A DNA stretch of 57,429 nucleotides from Chloroflexota bacterium (GCA_002710215.1 PAJQ01000001.1:60252-117680); one strand, 5' to 3'; counted from the stretch's first letter, positions 41,765 to 50,998 are shown. The notes: generated by a model from the sequence alone, not told the origin. A program made the numbers and translations.

Positions 41765-44275
41765 ATGGCGTCTGACGCCGAAAGCAGCTACGTTGGTCTC
41801 CGGAGGCTCTGGATGGATGGAATAGACAAGTATCGGGTTCCCTGGCAAGAAACATGCTGGATCTGCCAAACGGAGGATTTCAACTTTCAATGCACCGATG
41901 AGTTGATGCCTCTCGACCGCTTCATTGGGCAAGACCGGGCGCTGGATGCGATACGGTTCGGTCTGGAGGTGGACAAACCCGGTTACAACTTATTTGTGAC
42001 CGGCTTGACCGGTACCGGCAAAACCAGCGCAATAAAGGCCCACTTAGAAGGGATCATCGAAGATATGGAACGCCAGGAGCGGAGTAAGCCACTCTCCGAT
42101 TGGTGCTACGCCTACAACTTTGACGATCCAGACCGGCCCTTTGCTCTTAGCCTACCAGCGGGTGAGGGGAAGTCTTTGCGTTCCCGGATGACCTACATCT
42201 TGGCCCTGCTTCGAGAGGAGATGCCCAAGGTATTCAAGAGCGAGCAGTTCGAAGCCGAGCGCCGGGAGATGGAGGAAAAAGGGCGTCTGACCACCCAAGA
42301 AATAATGAGCGCATTGGAACAGGATGCCCGAGACCAGGGTTTCGCGATTCAGGTCAATCAGACGGGCGTGACGATCTTCCCCATGGTGGAAAACCGGGCC
42401 ATGTCTCCGGAAGAATATCAGGCTCTTGAAGAGGAACAACGGAAATCCATTGACGAGATTCGCAATCAATTGATGCAGCAAACCCAGGAAACAATGGCCA
42501 AAGTCCGGGAGGCGGAGAAAGAATCCTGGGACCTGATTCGCGACCATGAACGGTCGGCGGCCGAACACCGCGTAACCGATATTTTCCGGCCGACGGTAAA
42601 TACATACCGGGACGTTCCTGAAGTAAATCACTACCTAGGCCACCTGGCCGAAAAGGTGTTGGACAACCTGAATCTGTTCAAAGAAAAAGAAGAGGAGCCG
42701 GGGCCTGCACAATCCGCATCCCCCTTGGTCTCCGGTCCGCCTGCCGGGCCGGGAAACGCGAATCCCTTCCTCGCCTTTGACATCAATCTCCTTGTGGACA
42801 ACAGCAACGTGGGTAAAGCGCCTATTGTCATCGAACCTAATCCCAACTGGGGAAACCTGTTCGGCCGCATCGAACGCCGCGCCTCCATGGGCACGTATTT
42901 CAGCGACCACACAATGCTGAAACCGGGTTCGGTCCATCAAGCCAACGGGGGCTACCTGGTTCTAAACGCTCGAGACGTGTTGGTTTCGCCCCCGGTATGG
43001 GAGGGTTTGAAACGGGTCATTCGCAACCGGGAAATCCGTTTGGAAGACCCGGCGGAGCAAAGCGGATTTTTCGTGCCCCAAGGGCTGCGCCCGGAGCCTA
43101 TCCCGCTGAACATTAAGGTGATAATCACCGGTGATGAATCCACCTACCGGCTCCTTACTACGATGGACAACGAGGACTTTTGGGATTTGTTCAAAGTAAA
43201 GGCCGAGTTCGATAACAAAGTCGACATCACACCGGATAATGTTGACGCATACTGCGCTTTTATCTGCCGGACTTGTGACGACGAGGGGCTTCGGGCCTTC
43301 GACTCCGATGGCGCGGCCCGGGTGATCGAACATGCGGCCCGCATGGTGTCCGACCAGAAAAAGCTCTCGACCCGATTCGGCCAGATCAAAGACCTGCTCA
43401 TCGAAGCCGATTACTGGGCCGGCCAGGATTCCAGTTCCTTGGTGCTGGGCAAACACGTGGAGCAAGCGTTGACACAAAAGGTCCACCGGTTGAATCAGGT
43501 GGAGGAAAGGGTCCAGGAGATGGTGGAGGATGGGTCGTTGCTGCTGGATTTCACCGGTTCCGTGGTGGGTCAGGTGAACGGTCTGGCGGTCTATGATCTG
43601 GGCGACTTCAGTTTCGGCCGCCCCTCGCGTATCACAGCTCAGACCTTCACCGGCAGGGAAGGTGTGATAAACATCGAACGGGAAGCCTCCCTCAGTGGCC
43701 GTACCCACGACAAGGGAGTTTTGATCTTAAGCGGCTATTTGGGCGCAAAATTCGGGCAAGAAAGACCCCTGACACTATCCACTAGCCTCTGCTTCGAGCA
43801 GTCCTACGATGGGATAGACGGGGATAGCGCTTCCTCGACCGAGTTGTACGCCATCATGTCCAGCCTATCGGGTCTACCGCTGAAGCAAAACATCGCCGTC
43901 ACCGGGTCGGTGAATCAGAAAGGGGAGATACAGCCCATCGGCGGAGTCAATCAAAAAGTGGAGGGCATGTATGACGTTTGCCGGATCGCCGGATTAACCG
44001 GAGATCAGGGGGTAATGGTGCCACACCAGAACCTGCGAAACCTCATGCTGCGGTCCGACGTGGTCCAGGCAATCAAAGAGGGCCGGTTCCACATATACTC
44101 CGTCAAAACCATCGACGAGGGATTGGAGATTCTGACCGGATGTCCGGCCGGCGAGCGTGGTCCGGATGGCGCTTTTCCCGAGGGAACAGTGAACTACCTG
44201 GTGGAAAATAGGCTGCGGGAGCTGAACCAGTCGATGCGGGGTTACTACGAGGGATTGCTGGCGCCGTTGAACTAG
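41765..44275 (+). CDS. ATP-dependent Lon-family (LonB/AAA_32 type) protease
   Basis: An 836-residue protein. An early cysteine pair is CWICQTED. The ATPase has Walker A TGLTGTGKTSAIK near residue 80 and the inserted coiled coil (EAERREMEEKGRLTTQEIMS to EAEKESWDLIRDHERS), followed by GGYLVLNARDVL and VKVIITGDESTY-type sensor motifs. The Lon peptidase dyad is Ser688 in GIDGDSASSTELYAIMSSLS and Lys731 in PIGGVNQKVEGMYDVCR, 43 residues apart as in E. coli Lon. The N-terminal LAN domain of classical LonA is missing, which places it in the AAA_32/Lon_C group. The ATG has a weak ribosome site. Confidence 0.92.
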   Translation: MASDAESSYVGLRRLWMDGIDKYRVPWQETCWICQTEDFNFQCTDELMPLDRFIGQDRALDAIRFGLEVDKPGYNLFVTGLTGTGKTSAIKAHLEGIIEDMERQERSKPLSDWCYAYNFDDPDRPFALSLPAGEGKSLRSRMTYILALLREEMPKVFKSEQFEAERREMEEKGRLTTQEIMSALEQDARDQGFAIQVNQTGVTIFPMVENRAMSPEEYQALEEEQRKSIDEIRNQLMQQTQETMAKVREAEKESWDLIRDHERSAAEHRVTDIFRPTVNTYRDVPEVNHYLGHLAEKVLDNLNLFKEKEEEPGPAQSASPLVSGPPAGPGNANPFLAFDINLLVDNSNVGKAPIVIEPNPNWGNLFGRIERRASMGTYFSDHTMLKPGSVHQANGGYLVLNARDVLVSPPVWEGLKRVIRNREIRLEDPAEQSGFFVPQGLRPEPIPLNIKVIITGDESTYRLLTTMDNEDFWDLFKVKAEFDNKVDITPDNVDAYCAFICRTCDDEGLRAFDSDGAARVIEHAARMVSDQKKLSTRFGQIKDLLIEADYWAGQDSSSLVLGKHVEQALTQKVHRLNQVEERVQEMVEDGSLLLDFTGSVVGQVNGLAVYDLGDFSFGRPSRITAQTFTGREGVINIEREASLSGRTHDKGVLILSGYLGAKFGQERPLTLSTSLCFEQSYDGIDGDSASSTELYAIMSSLSGLPLKQNIAVTGSVNQKGEIQPIGGVNQKVEGMYDVCRIAGLTGDQGVMVPHQNLRNLMLRSDVVQAIKEGRFHIYSVKTIDEGLEILTGCPAGERGPDGAFPEGTVNYLVENRLRELNQSMRGYYEGLLAPLN

Positions 44276-44328
44276 GGAGCGGCGTTTCCGGAGGCGCGAT
44301 TAGGCGTGATCAGGCGAAGGACGTAAAC

Positions 44329-44379
44329 CAATACCCCCCAAGGCTGCCCGGCTCAGCCGGGCAGCCTTGGGGGGTATTG
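44329..44379. terminator. 51-nt perfect palindrome between convergent genes
   Basis: A 24-bp perfect stem beginning CAATACCCCCCA and ending at GGGGTATTG with a TCA loop. It sits 54 nt after the Lon-like stop and about 40 nt from the converging coiled-coil gene. The stem is far longer than needed for termination and has no T-run on either side, so it may be a bidirectional roadblock or a repeat. Confidence 0.75.
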
Positions 44380-44420
44380 CGGCGGATAGCTTGATTCTGG
44401 ATGTCCCGCCGGGGTTTGAT

Positions 44421-44933
44421 CTAATCGGAGGTGTGGTGGCCGTTGGCGCCGACCACGGTCTCCTCGGCCAGCATGTCGATCCCTTTCCGCACCGACTCGG
44501 TGATATTGTTCAACTGGCGCTCCAGAGCGCGGAGACTGCGAAGGGCGTAGGCGTCGGCATCCACCAAACGTGACTTGGCATCGGTCTCTGTCTGCTTGAT
44601 GATGCGGTTTGCCCGTTCCTCTGCTTCCGACAGTGTTTCCTCGGCTCGCTTTTGAGCCAGTTCGGTGATTTCATTTTGATCCAGGCGTTCCCGGTAGTCA
44701 TCTTCGGCCTGGGCCTTGGTTCGCCTGGCGTCCAAATTGGCTTGGTTGATGATGTGGTCTTTCTGAGAAAGAACCTCGGCGGCCGCCTTAACCTCTTGGG
44801 GTATGGCCAACCGCAATTGGTCGACCAGCTCCATTATTTTCTTCTTATCGATGAGGACGTTACCGCTAACAGGCACCGCCTTGCTGGTATCGAGTAAGGT
44901 CTCCAATCGGTCAATAACGTTTATGATATCTAT
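44421..44933 (-). CDS. DivIVA/ATP-synthase-b-like coiled-coil protein with apparent ATA start
   Basis: A 170-residue, mostly helical charged protein. From an ATA at 44933, AAGGAGG sits 5 nt upstream, and the reading is (M)DIINVIDRLETLLDTS, then LIDKKKIMELVDQLRLAIPQ. The opening M-D-I-x-x-V/I-D-R-L-E is what I recall for the usual start of this Chloroflexota family (often annotated 'ATPase' or DivIVA-like). The only ordinary start is TTG 44906, which is 32 nt from that site. The middle is a coiled coil (ERLDQNEITELAQKRAEETL). It follows coaD by 18 nt. Probably a cell-division or membrane-associated scaffold; function unproven. Confidence 0.75.
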   Translation of the reverse strand: MDIINVIDRLETLLDTSKAVPVSGNVLIDKKKIMELVDQLRLAIPQEVKAAAEVLSQKDHIINQANLDARRTKAQAEDDYRERLDQNEITELAQKRAEETLSEAEERANRIIKQTETDAKSRLVDADAYALRSLRALERQLNNITESVRKGIDMLAEETVVGANGHHTSD

Positions 44934-44951
44934 GATGTCCTCCTTGCCCGG

Positions 44952-45446
44952 TCAATTATTTCGTGTGACCGGCAATCCAAATTTGGCTTGAACAGCCTGG
45001 TTGACGTGCGGGGGCACCATGCTGGTGACGTCTCCCCCCAGCTTAGCTACCTCTTTGATCAGGCTTGAACTAAGGAACATGTACTCTTGGGAGGTCATGA
45101 AGGTGACCAGGTCGATATCCGGGGCCAGTTTGCGGTTCATAAAGGCCATATCGAACTCGTACTCGAAGTCTGACCCACTCCGCAATCCCCTAACTATGAC
45201 GTTGGCCCCAACCTCCTCCGCGAATCTCACCACTAATCCCTCGAATCCCCTCACCTCCACGTTGGGCAGTCCCCCCAAGGATCTGGCAAATAGGCTTATC
45301 CGTTCTTCGGCGTCGAACAGCAACGACTTGGACGGTGTTGCGTAGACGCCGATTATCACTTTGTCAAAGAGCGCCGATGCACGATTGGCAATGTCCACAT
45401 GTCCTAAAGTTACCGGGTCGAAACTTCCCGGATAAAGAGCAGTCAC
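44952..45446 (-). CDS. coaD: pantetheine-phosphate adenylyltransferase
   Basis: A 164-residue nucleotidyl transferase that makes dephospho-CoA from phosphopantetheine and ATP. YPGSFDPVTLGHVDIANRAS contains the T-x-G-H ATP site, VRGLRSGSDFEYEFDMAFMN is the substrate stretch, and FMTSQEYMFLSSSLIKEVAK with SSSLIKE binds phosphate. It starts at GTG 45446, overlapping the rsmD stop by 4 nt (GTGA), the widespread rsmD-coaD arrangement. Cytosolic hexamer in the family. Confidence 0.97.
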   Translation of the reverse strand: MTALYPGSFDPVTLGHVDIANRASALFDKVIIGVYATPSKSLLFDAEERISLFARSLGGLPNVEVRGFEGLVVRFAEEVGANVIVRGLRSGSDFEYEFDMAFMNRKLAPDIDLVTFMTSQEYMFLSSSLIKEVAKLGGDVTSMVPPHVNQAVQAKFGLPVTRNN

Positions 45447-46006
45447 TCCGATTCGACCTCGTTACGATAAAAGTCTACAGCGTTGTCCCCGTAGCGGCGT
45501 TGGGACACCCTCTGCAGCGAACCATAATTCGATTGCAACTCCAGATGTCTGGAGTGACCCGCCACCACCATTCCCCCTTGAGCTACTAGATTTGGAATTG
45601 AGGCCATCGCTTCCAATACCTCGTCCAGCTCTTGCAATTTGTATGGAGGGTCCAAGAGAACCACTCGATAAGGGCCCTCCAGATTGCCCAGAGTCTGCAA
45701 GACCGCTCCGCTGCGGACTCTGGCTTGGGCACTGAACCCCGTAGTTTTCAGATTGGCCTGGATGACGCCGCATTGCCGCCGGTCTAGGTCCACGAAATCT
45801 GCCCATCTCGCCCCCTGACTGAGGGCTTCTATTCCCAGACTACCGGTACCGGCATAAAGGTCTAGGATTCGTGCGTCCTGGTACAAGCCGGTCTGGAGTA
45901 TGTTAAAGATGGCCGCTCTCACACGCGCCGTGGTAGGCCGGACCTCCGGAGACACTGCCCCCTTCAGCAGGCGTCCCTTGGCTTTACCGGCTGACACACG
46001 CATCAT
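45443..46006 (-). CDS. rsmD: 16S rRNA (guanine(966)-N2)-methyltransferase
   Basis: A 187-residue Rossmann methyltransferase. MMRVSAGKAKGRLLKGAVSP with VRPTTARVRAAIFNIL is the family start; SAM motif I is RILDLYAGTGSLGIEALSQG, and motif IV is VVLLDPPYKLQE (DPPY, acting on a purine amino group). The ATG at 46006 is chosen; a GTG at 46033 would add nine residues but has no ribosome site. It is coupled to coaD by a 4-nt overlap. Confidence 0.93.
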   Translation of the reverse strand: MMRVSAGKAKGRLLKGAVSPEVRPTTARVRAAIFNILQTGLYQDARILDLYAGTGSLGIEALSQGARWADFVDLDRRQCGVIQANLKTTGFSAQARVRSGAVLQTLGNLEGPYRVVLLDPPYKLQELDEVLEAMASIPNLVAQGGMVVAGHSRHLELQSNYGSLQRVSQRRYGDNAVDFYRNEVESE

Positions 46007-46033
46007 ATTGCTTTGCGGAAATTTCTTGGTCAC

Positions 46034-46439
46034 AATTTAAACATAATGTCAAGAAAATTTACTCGTGGCGAACCGTCCGGTTTTGAGCAATTCCGAGATA
46101 CTAAGGCTCGCCCATCGTTCCCACATCAAATATCCTACATCATTGTAGGGGCGAACCGTAGGGGCTAATCGTATGAAGGTGGGCGCGGGATGAATTGCCC
46201 ACGGATTATCCGCGGACATTCCAGTTGAAAGGATTTCGATGCTCGAGGACTCTTCAGGAATAAGCATTCGTGGCTGGTTTAGAGTAGAATAAAGTTAGTG
46301 CTACAAGGTGGCCCCCTCAGAATCTTCACATCAGTTGAAGTTTACCCTCCGACCAACTTAGATTGAGGCATGTCGAGTAGCACGATTGGTAGCAGCTTCG
46401 AATCATATCTATTTGCAACGTAGAGAGGAATAAGTCGAG
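46034..46439. other. 406-nt intergenic region with repeat-like and promoter-like sequence
   Basis: Between rsmD (-) and the amino-acid ABC operon (+). It holds a degenerate copy of the dispersed GTAGGGGCGAACC-type repeat (about 46143-46195) and a possible promoter at 46335-46363. A short reverse-strand frame (46049-46267) only translates the repeat. No RNA gene or riboswitch was recognised. Confidence 0.6.
46335..46363 (+). promoter_or_regulatory. possible promoter of the amino-acid ABC operon
   Basis: TTGAAG (46335-46340), 17-nt spacer, TTAGAT (46358-46363). Both boxes match 4 of 6. The leader would be about 70 nt. Confidence 0.3.
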
Positions 46440-47546
46440 ATGAGAAAGGAATTCTATATAGTCGTAATGGCGATTCTGGTTCTTCTGGTAGCTTTGGGCG
46501 CCTGTACGAAGGAAGTAGAGGTGATCAAAGAGGTCGAGGTGATCAAAGAGGTGGAGGTGGAAAAATCTAAGACCAGCCGCCTGGACACCGTTAAGGCACG
46601 AGGCAAGCTTATCTGCGCCAGCCGCAACGACGTTCCGGGTTACGGTTCGCTGGACGCATCCGGCAACAACGTGGGCTTTGACATAGACCTCTGCCGCGCG
46701 GTGGCCTCCGCAGTGTTGGGCGACCCCAGCGCCATCGAGGTCCGCTATATTTCGGCCTCCGAACGCGGGCCGACCATCCAGTCGGGCGAAGTAGACGTGC
46801 TTGTCCGTACCGTTACCTGGACAACATCCCGTGATTCCCAGTGGGGCAACTACGTCCAGACCATGTTCTATGACGGACAGGGGTTCATGGTCAATAAGTC
46901 CTTGGGAATATCCAGCGCGCTGGAGCTTAAGGACGCCGCGGTCTGTGTCACCCAGGGCACTACGACGGAGTTGAACCTGCAGGACTACTCCAATCAGAAC
47001 AATCTCAACATTTCGGCGCTGACATTTGAAGACACCGATGCGGTAGTCGCCGCCTACCAGAGCGGGCAGTGTGATGCCTTCACCAATGACCGCTCCCAGC
47101 TCGCGGCGCTGGGTAGCGCTTTCGACAATCGGGACGACCATGTCATTCTCCCTGAAACCATCTCTGAAGAGCCTCTGGGTCCGGTGGTCCCCCACGGGGA
47201 TGACCAGTGGTTCGACGTCGTAAAAACGGTGATGGCCGTGCTTGTTTATGGCGAGGCCTACGGCGTTAGCTCCGGCAGCGTTCCCTCCTCCGCCACGGGC
47301 GACACCAAAGTCGACCGCCTGCTGGGAATCGAGGGTTCCTTTGGTCAAGAGAGCTTGGGCATCAGCCAAACAGCGGCCCAAGACATCCTTAAGGCTGTTG
47401 GCAACTACGGCGAGATCTACGACCGCAACCTAGGTCCGGGCGGCATCAACTTGCCTAGAGAAAATGGACGCAACGCTCTGTGGGCCGACGCGACCTGCAC
47501 CGACTGCCCCAAGGGTGGTCAGATCTACGCCGCGCCCCTGAGGTAG
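46440..47546 (+). CDS. aapJ: general L-amino-acid ABC transporter substrate-binding lipoprotein (AapJ-like)
   Basis: A 368-residue exported lipoprotein. The signal peptide ends in a lipobox LVALGAC (Cys22), followed by a repeated charged stalk TKEVEVIKEVEVIKEVEVEK, a spacer I associate with Chloroflexota solute-binding lipoproteins. The binding domain then follows: GKLICASRNDVPGYGSLDAS, NVGFDIDLCRAVASAVLGD, TVTWTTSRDSQWG (close to the AapJ/BztA type) and QGTTTELNLQDY. The C-terminal part matches the 340-residue AapJ group. It is first in a four-gene operon; GAGAGGAATAAG precedes the ATG. A hairpin follows the stop. Confidence 0.92.
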   Translation: MRKEFYIVVMAILVLLVALGACTKEVEVIKEVEVIKEVEVEKSKTSRLDTVKARGKLICASRNDVPGYGSLDASGNNVGFDIDLCRAVASAVLGDPSAIEVRYISASERGPTIQSGEVDVLVRTVTWTTSRDSQWGNYVQTMFYDGQGFMVNKSLGISSALELKDAAVCVTQGTTTELNLQDYSNQNNLNISALTFEDTDAVVAAYQSGQCDAFTNDRSQLAALGSAFDNRDDHVILPETISEEPLGPVVPHGDDQWFDVVKTVMAVLVYGEAYGVSSGSVPSSATGDTKVDRLLGIEGSFGQESLGISQTAAQDILKAVGNYGEIYDRNLGPGGINLPRENGRNALWADATCTDCPKGGQIYAAPLR

Positions 47547-47583
47547 TGACACTCGGGTAGTCAGCGGAGATACAACTCAGGAC

Positions 47584-47628
47584 AAGTACAAGGGGCGGCT
47601 GGCGCATTGCTGGCCGCCCCTTGTACTT
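47584..47628 (+). terminator. attenuator-like hairpin between the binding protein and permease genes
   Basis: Arms AAGTACAAGGGGCGGC (47584-47599) and GCCGCCCCTTGTACTT (47613-47628), 16 bp perfect, with a 13-nt loop, in the 160-nt spacer. No T-run. Such hairpins often stabilise the upstream binding-protein mRNA and lower read-through to the permease genes (inference). Confidence 0.65.
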
Positions 47629-47708
47629 GACGCCGAACAGTCCCGATGCGAACCTTCGGCGATACGCTAGAATGAACCGACGTTTCAGAGGAGTTGCGCC
47701 TGGCCATT

Positions 47709-48914
47709 ATGGCAACAGTTCTGCGAAATCTAACCTACCAAGGGATTCCGGTCTGGCGGAATATCTTCGTTATCCAGTGGGCTTCGCAGATCTTGTCCGG
47801 CGTTCTAGTCGTGGTCTTGGTCAGCTGGTTCTTTGTCAATATCGGCAATGCGATACAAGAACGGGACATACCCTACGGTTTCAGCTTTCTGTCACGGGAG
47901 TATCAAACTCCCATCGGTCAGCATTTTCTGGACTATAAATCCTCCGACAGCTTTCTCTACGCCTTCGTTGTCGCGGCCACCAACACCATAGTAGTCTCGA
48001 TCGTCGGAGTAATTCTGGCGACGGTGCTGGGAATAGTCGTGGGTGTCTCCCGCATGTCGGGCAACTGGATCGTTTCCAAAGCGGCGTTGGTGTATATCGA
48101 GTTCTTCCGCAACGTTCCCTTGTTGCTGCACCTCTTTTTCTGGTTCTATATCGTCCTCGCGCTGCCGCCGGTTCGGCAAGGATATGTTATAGCCCAGCGG
48201 CTCTACATAAACAACGGAGGCGTGTCGTTTCCCTGGCCGTCCCCCACCAACGCCGGTTTGGCGGCAACGTGGGTTTTGGCGGCGGTCGCGGCGGTTATCA
48301 TTGGTTCGGTGGTCCGTCGCCGGTTGACCCAGCGGGAAAGAGAGACGGGGCAATCTTCCTTTCCACTGGTGGCGGGATGCGCCGCCGCCGTAGTCATCGG
48401 CGCCGCTGCATGGCTGATTTTAAGCGCTGCGGGTGGGGCAGCCCCCTTCGTCATTTCGCAACCGGAGCCTCAGGGAACTTTCGGCCGAATCTCCGGGGGA
48501 TTCACCGTCCCGGGCGGGCTGATAGCCCTGCTGATAGGACTGGTCACATATACGTCGTCCTTCATCGCCGAAATTGTCCGGGCGGGTATCCAGTCGGTCG
48601 GCCGTGGGCAGACAGAGGCATCCCGGGCTGTCGGATTGTCGGCGATGAGTACCCTGCGCGACATAACATTCCCCCAGGCGCTACGGGTCATCGTGCCGCC
48701 GCTGATCAGCCAATGCTTAAACCTCACCAAAAACAGCAGCCTGGCCGGCGCCATTGGGTATTCAGACCTGACGAACGTGGCCAAAACGATGACTCAGACC
48801 GCTCCGGCCGTATCCATATTCATTCTGATCATGGCCGCTTATCTCGCTATGAGCCTGACTTACTCTTTGATCGGCAACCTGTATAACCGGCACAAACGTT
48901 TCATCGGAAGCTAA
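47709..48914 (+). CDS. aapQ: amino-acid ABC transporter permease (AapQ-like)
   Basis: A roughly 401-residue inner-membrane permease of the HisM/AapQ type, longer than the 220-residue His permeases because of extra helices and a periplasmic stretch (YGFSFLSREYQTPIGQHFLD), as in AapQ/BztB. The EAA loop that contacts the ATPase is EASRAVGLSAMSTLRDITFP (about residue 300), and the C-terminal half is TYTSSFIAEIVRAGIQSVGR. The ATG at 47709 is 15 nt from GAGGAG, which is long; TTG 47694 or CTG 47700 would fit that site better. aapM starts 3 nt after the stop. Confidence 0.9.
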   Translation: MATVLRNLTYQGIPVWRNIFVIQWASQILSGVLVVVLVSWFFVNIGNAIQERDIPYGFSFLSREYQTPIGQHFLDYKSSDSFLYAFVVAATNTIVVSIVGVILATVLGIVVGVSRMSGNWIVSKAALVYIEFFRNVPLLLHLFFWFYIVLALPPVRQGYVIAQRLYINNGGVSFPWPSPTNAGLAATWVLAAVAAVIIGSVVRRRLTQRERETGQSSFPLVAGCAAAVVIGAAAWLILSAAGGAAPFVISQPEPQGTFGRISGGFTVPGGLIALLIGLVTYTSSFIAEIVRAGIQSVGRGQTEASRAVGLSAMSTLRDITFPQALRVIVPPLISQCLNLTKNSSLAGAIGYSDLTNVAKTMTQTAPAVSIFILIMAAYLAMSLTYSLIGNLYNRHKRFIGS

Positions 48915-48917
48915 AGT

Positions 48918-50168
48918 ATGTCCGCCAATTCAGTACTATCGGCCCCGCTGATTTTGCCACCGCCTCGCACCGAGACGGGCATGGTTGGCTGGATGCGCGC
49001 GAATCTGTTTAGCTCTTGGCATAACAGCGCGATGACGGTCGTGGCCACAATCTCTCTCGTGTTGGCCCTATGGTTCGGACTCGGTTGGATACTGCTTGAA
49101 GCTAATTGGGCGGTTGTTCCCACGCTGGGCGGCCGGATCATCATCGGCCAGTACAACATTGAAGCAGCCTGTCCGGGGCAAAACTGCTTTTGGCGGCCTC
49201 AGGCAGCCCTACTGTTGATAACCGCCCTGCTGGGAATGGCCTGGGCGGTGGCCGGCGGTGGCGTCACTAAACGCATCGCCTTGGTAGTTGGAGGAGCAGC
49301 AGCGGCGTTCGCCTTCCTGCCATATGGCTTGGATCAGATGGGTTTGGATGTGCGCCTGCTACTACTGGCGAACCTTCCTGCGCTGGCGGCGGGGTGGGCC
49401 CTTGCCCGTTACACCCGGTTGGGCTCCGCTTCCTGGATAGCTATCCTGAGTGTCATCGCGTTCATCTTGACCTTGGTGTTGTTGCGGGGCATACCCGGTG
49501 TGCCGCTCTTGCATCCAGTAGCGGTGATTTACTGGGGCGGTCTGATGCTCAACCTGCTGCTGGCGGTCGCCGGGATAGCGCTCAGTTTTCCCGTGGGTAT
49601 CGTGTTGGCGTTGGGACGCCGCAGCCGCCTTCAAGTAGTGAAATTGCTGTGTATAGTGTTCATTGAGACATTCCGTGGTGTGCCTCTGATAACACTGCTG
49701 TTCATGTCCCAAGTGCTGGTGCCGCTGGCGTTTCCGGAGAACTTTCCCCAGAACTCCCTGGTGCGAGCAGCCATTGTGATTACCCTGTTTAGCTCGGCAT
49801 ACATGGCGGAAAACATACGTGGGGGGCTTCAATCGCTGCACCCTGGCCAAGTGGAGGCAGCGCGGGCGTTGGGATTGCCCGGCTGGCAGACCACGCTGTT
49901 TATCTCCCTGCCCCAGGCCATTCGCAACGTCATTCCTCCCATCGTGGGGCAGTTTATATCGCTGTTCAAAGACACCAGTTTGGTGTACATCATCGGCATG
50001 CTGGACGTGGTGGAAATCAGCCGGGCATTCATTCAGGGCAACCCCGAATATCTAGCCAATGCGAAAGAGTTGTTTATTTTCCTGGCGCTGGTCTTCTGGG
50101 TCTTCACCTACGGCATGTCCTACGTAAGCAGACGGGTCGAGCAGCACCTAGGCGTGGGTGAGCGGTAA
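48918..50168 (+). CDS. aapM: amino-acid ABC transporter permease (AapM-like)
   Basis: A 416-residue second permease with about eight membrane helices. The EAA motif is EAARALGLPGWQTTLFISLP, followed by QAIRNVIPPIVGQFISLFKD and TSLVYIIGMLDVVEI, characteristic of AapM/BztC. It forms a heterodimeric channel with aapQ, whose stop is 3 nt upstream. The N-terminal region includes a long cytoplasmic/periplasmic loop (NIEAACPGQNCFWRPQAA) with a Cys pair. Confidence 0.92.
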   Translation: MSANSVLSAPLILPPPRTETGMVGWMRANLFSSWHNSAMTVVATISLVLALWFGLGWILLEANWAVVPTLGGRIIIGQYNIEAACPGQNCFWRPQAALLLITALLGMAWAVAGGGVTKRIALVVGGAAAAFAFLPYGLDQMGLDVRLLLLANLPALAAGWALARYTRLGSASWIAILSVIAFILTLVLLRGIPGVPLLHPVAVIYWGGLMLNLLLAVAGIALSFPVGIVLALGRRSRLQVVKLLCIVFIETFRGVPLITLLFMSQVLVPLAFPENFPQNSLVRAAIVITLFSSAYMAENIRGGLQSLHPGQVEAARALGLPGWQTTLFISLPQAIRNVIPPIVGQFISLFKDTSLVYIIGMLDVVEISRAFIQGNPEYLANAKELFIFLALVFWVFTYGMSYVSRRVEQHLGVGER

Positions 50169-50227
50169 TCACGGTTCAGGGCTGGCCGCTCTGACAGGTT
50201 AGCACTTTAGAATTTGCAGAGGATTTT

Positions 50228-50998
50228 ATGGTTGCGAACGAGCCAACGATCGAACAAACGATCGAGACTGATGACATCATTGTCTGCCGGGATGTGCATA
50301 AGTGGTTCGGCGATTTCCACGTTCTTCGGGGCATCACCACCACCATCAAGAAGGGCGAGGTGGTGGTGGTCTTCGGACCGTCCGGCTCGGGCAAGTCGAC
50401 ATTTATCCGTACGATAAATCGCCTTGAGGAGCATCAGCGCGGCGACATCTTCGTTGACGGCATCGCCCTCACTAACGATACCCGCAACATCGACGCTATC
50501 CGCCGTGATGTAGGCATGGTTTTCCAGTCATTCAACCTCTTTCCCCATTTAAAGGTCATGACTAACATCACGCTGGCCCCAATGAAAGTGCGAAAATTGC
50601 CTGCTAAACAGGCTGTAGCCCAAGCCATGGAACTCCTGGAGCGGGTGGGTATACCAGAACAGGCGGACAAGTATCCCGCCGAGCTTTCCGGCGGCCAGCA
50701 GCAAAGAGTGGCCATAGCCCGGGCGCTGGCCATGCAGCCGAAGATAATGCTATTTGACGAGCCGACTTCGGCTTTGGACCCAGAGATGATTAAGGAAGTG
50801 CTGGACGCGATGCGCGAGTTGGCCACATCGGGCATGACAATGATCGTGGTAACTCACGAGATGGGGTTTGCCAAAGAGGTGGCCGACCGCATGATGATGT
50901 TCGATGATGGTGTGATTGTGGAAGAAGGCTCCCCTGAGCAGATATTCGAAGCTCCAAGGAGCGACCGTACCAAGCTGTTCCTGTCCCAGATCCTGTGA
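50228..50998 (+). CDS. aapP: amino-acid ABC transporter ATP-binding protein (AapP-like)
   Basis: A 256-residue ABC ATPase of the polar amino-acid class. Walker [22 protein letters not shown]-loop [14 protein letters not shown], signature [20 protein letters not shown], Walker B [15 protein letters not shown] and H-loop [12 protein letters not shown] are all intact. It powers import through aapQ/aapM. The N-terminus (residues 1-18) has a repeated IEQTIETDD stretch outside the fold. GCAGAGGATTTT precedes the ATG. It closes the four-gene operon; uptake of general L-amino acids is the family function, and the exact spectrum is unknown. Confidence 0.95.
   Translation: MVANEPTIEQTIETDDIIVCRDVHKWFGDFHVLRGITTTIKKGEVVVVFGPSGSGKSTFIRTINRLEEHQRGDIFVDGIALTNDTRNIDAIRRDVGMVFQSFNLFPHLKVMTNITLAPMKVRKLPAKQAVAQAMELLERVGIPEQADKYPAELSGGQQQRVAIARALAMQPKIMLFDEPTSALDPEMIKEVLDAMRELATSGMTMIVVTHEMGFAKEVADRMMMFDDGVIVEEGSPEQIFEAPRSDRTKLFLSQIL

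Noticed and set aside
46049-46267. Reverse-strand frame of 72 codons before aapJ
   Set aside because: It largely translates a degenerate dispersed repeat (GTAGGGGCGAACC type) and has no ribosome site.
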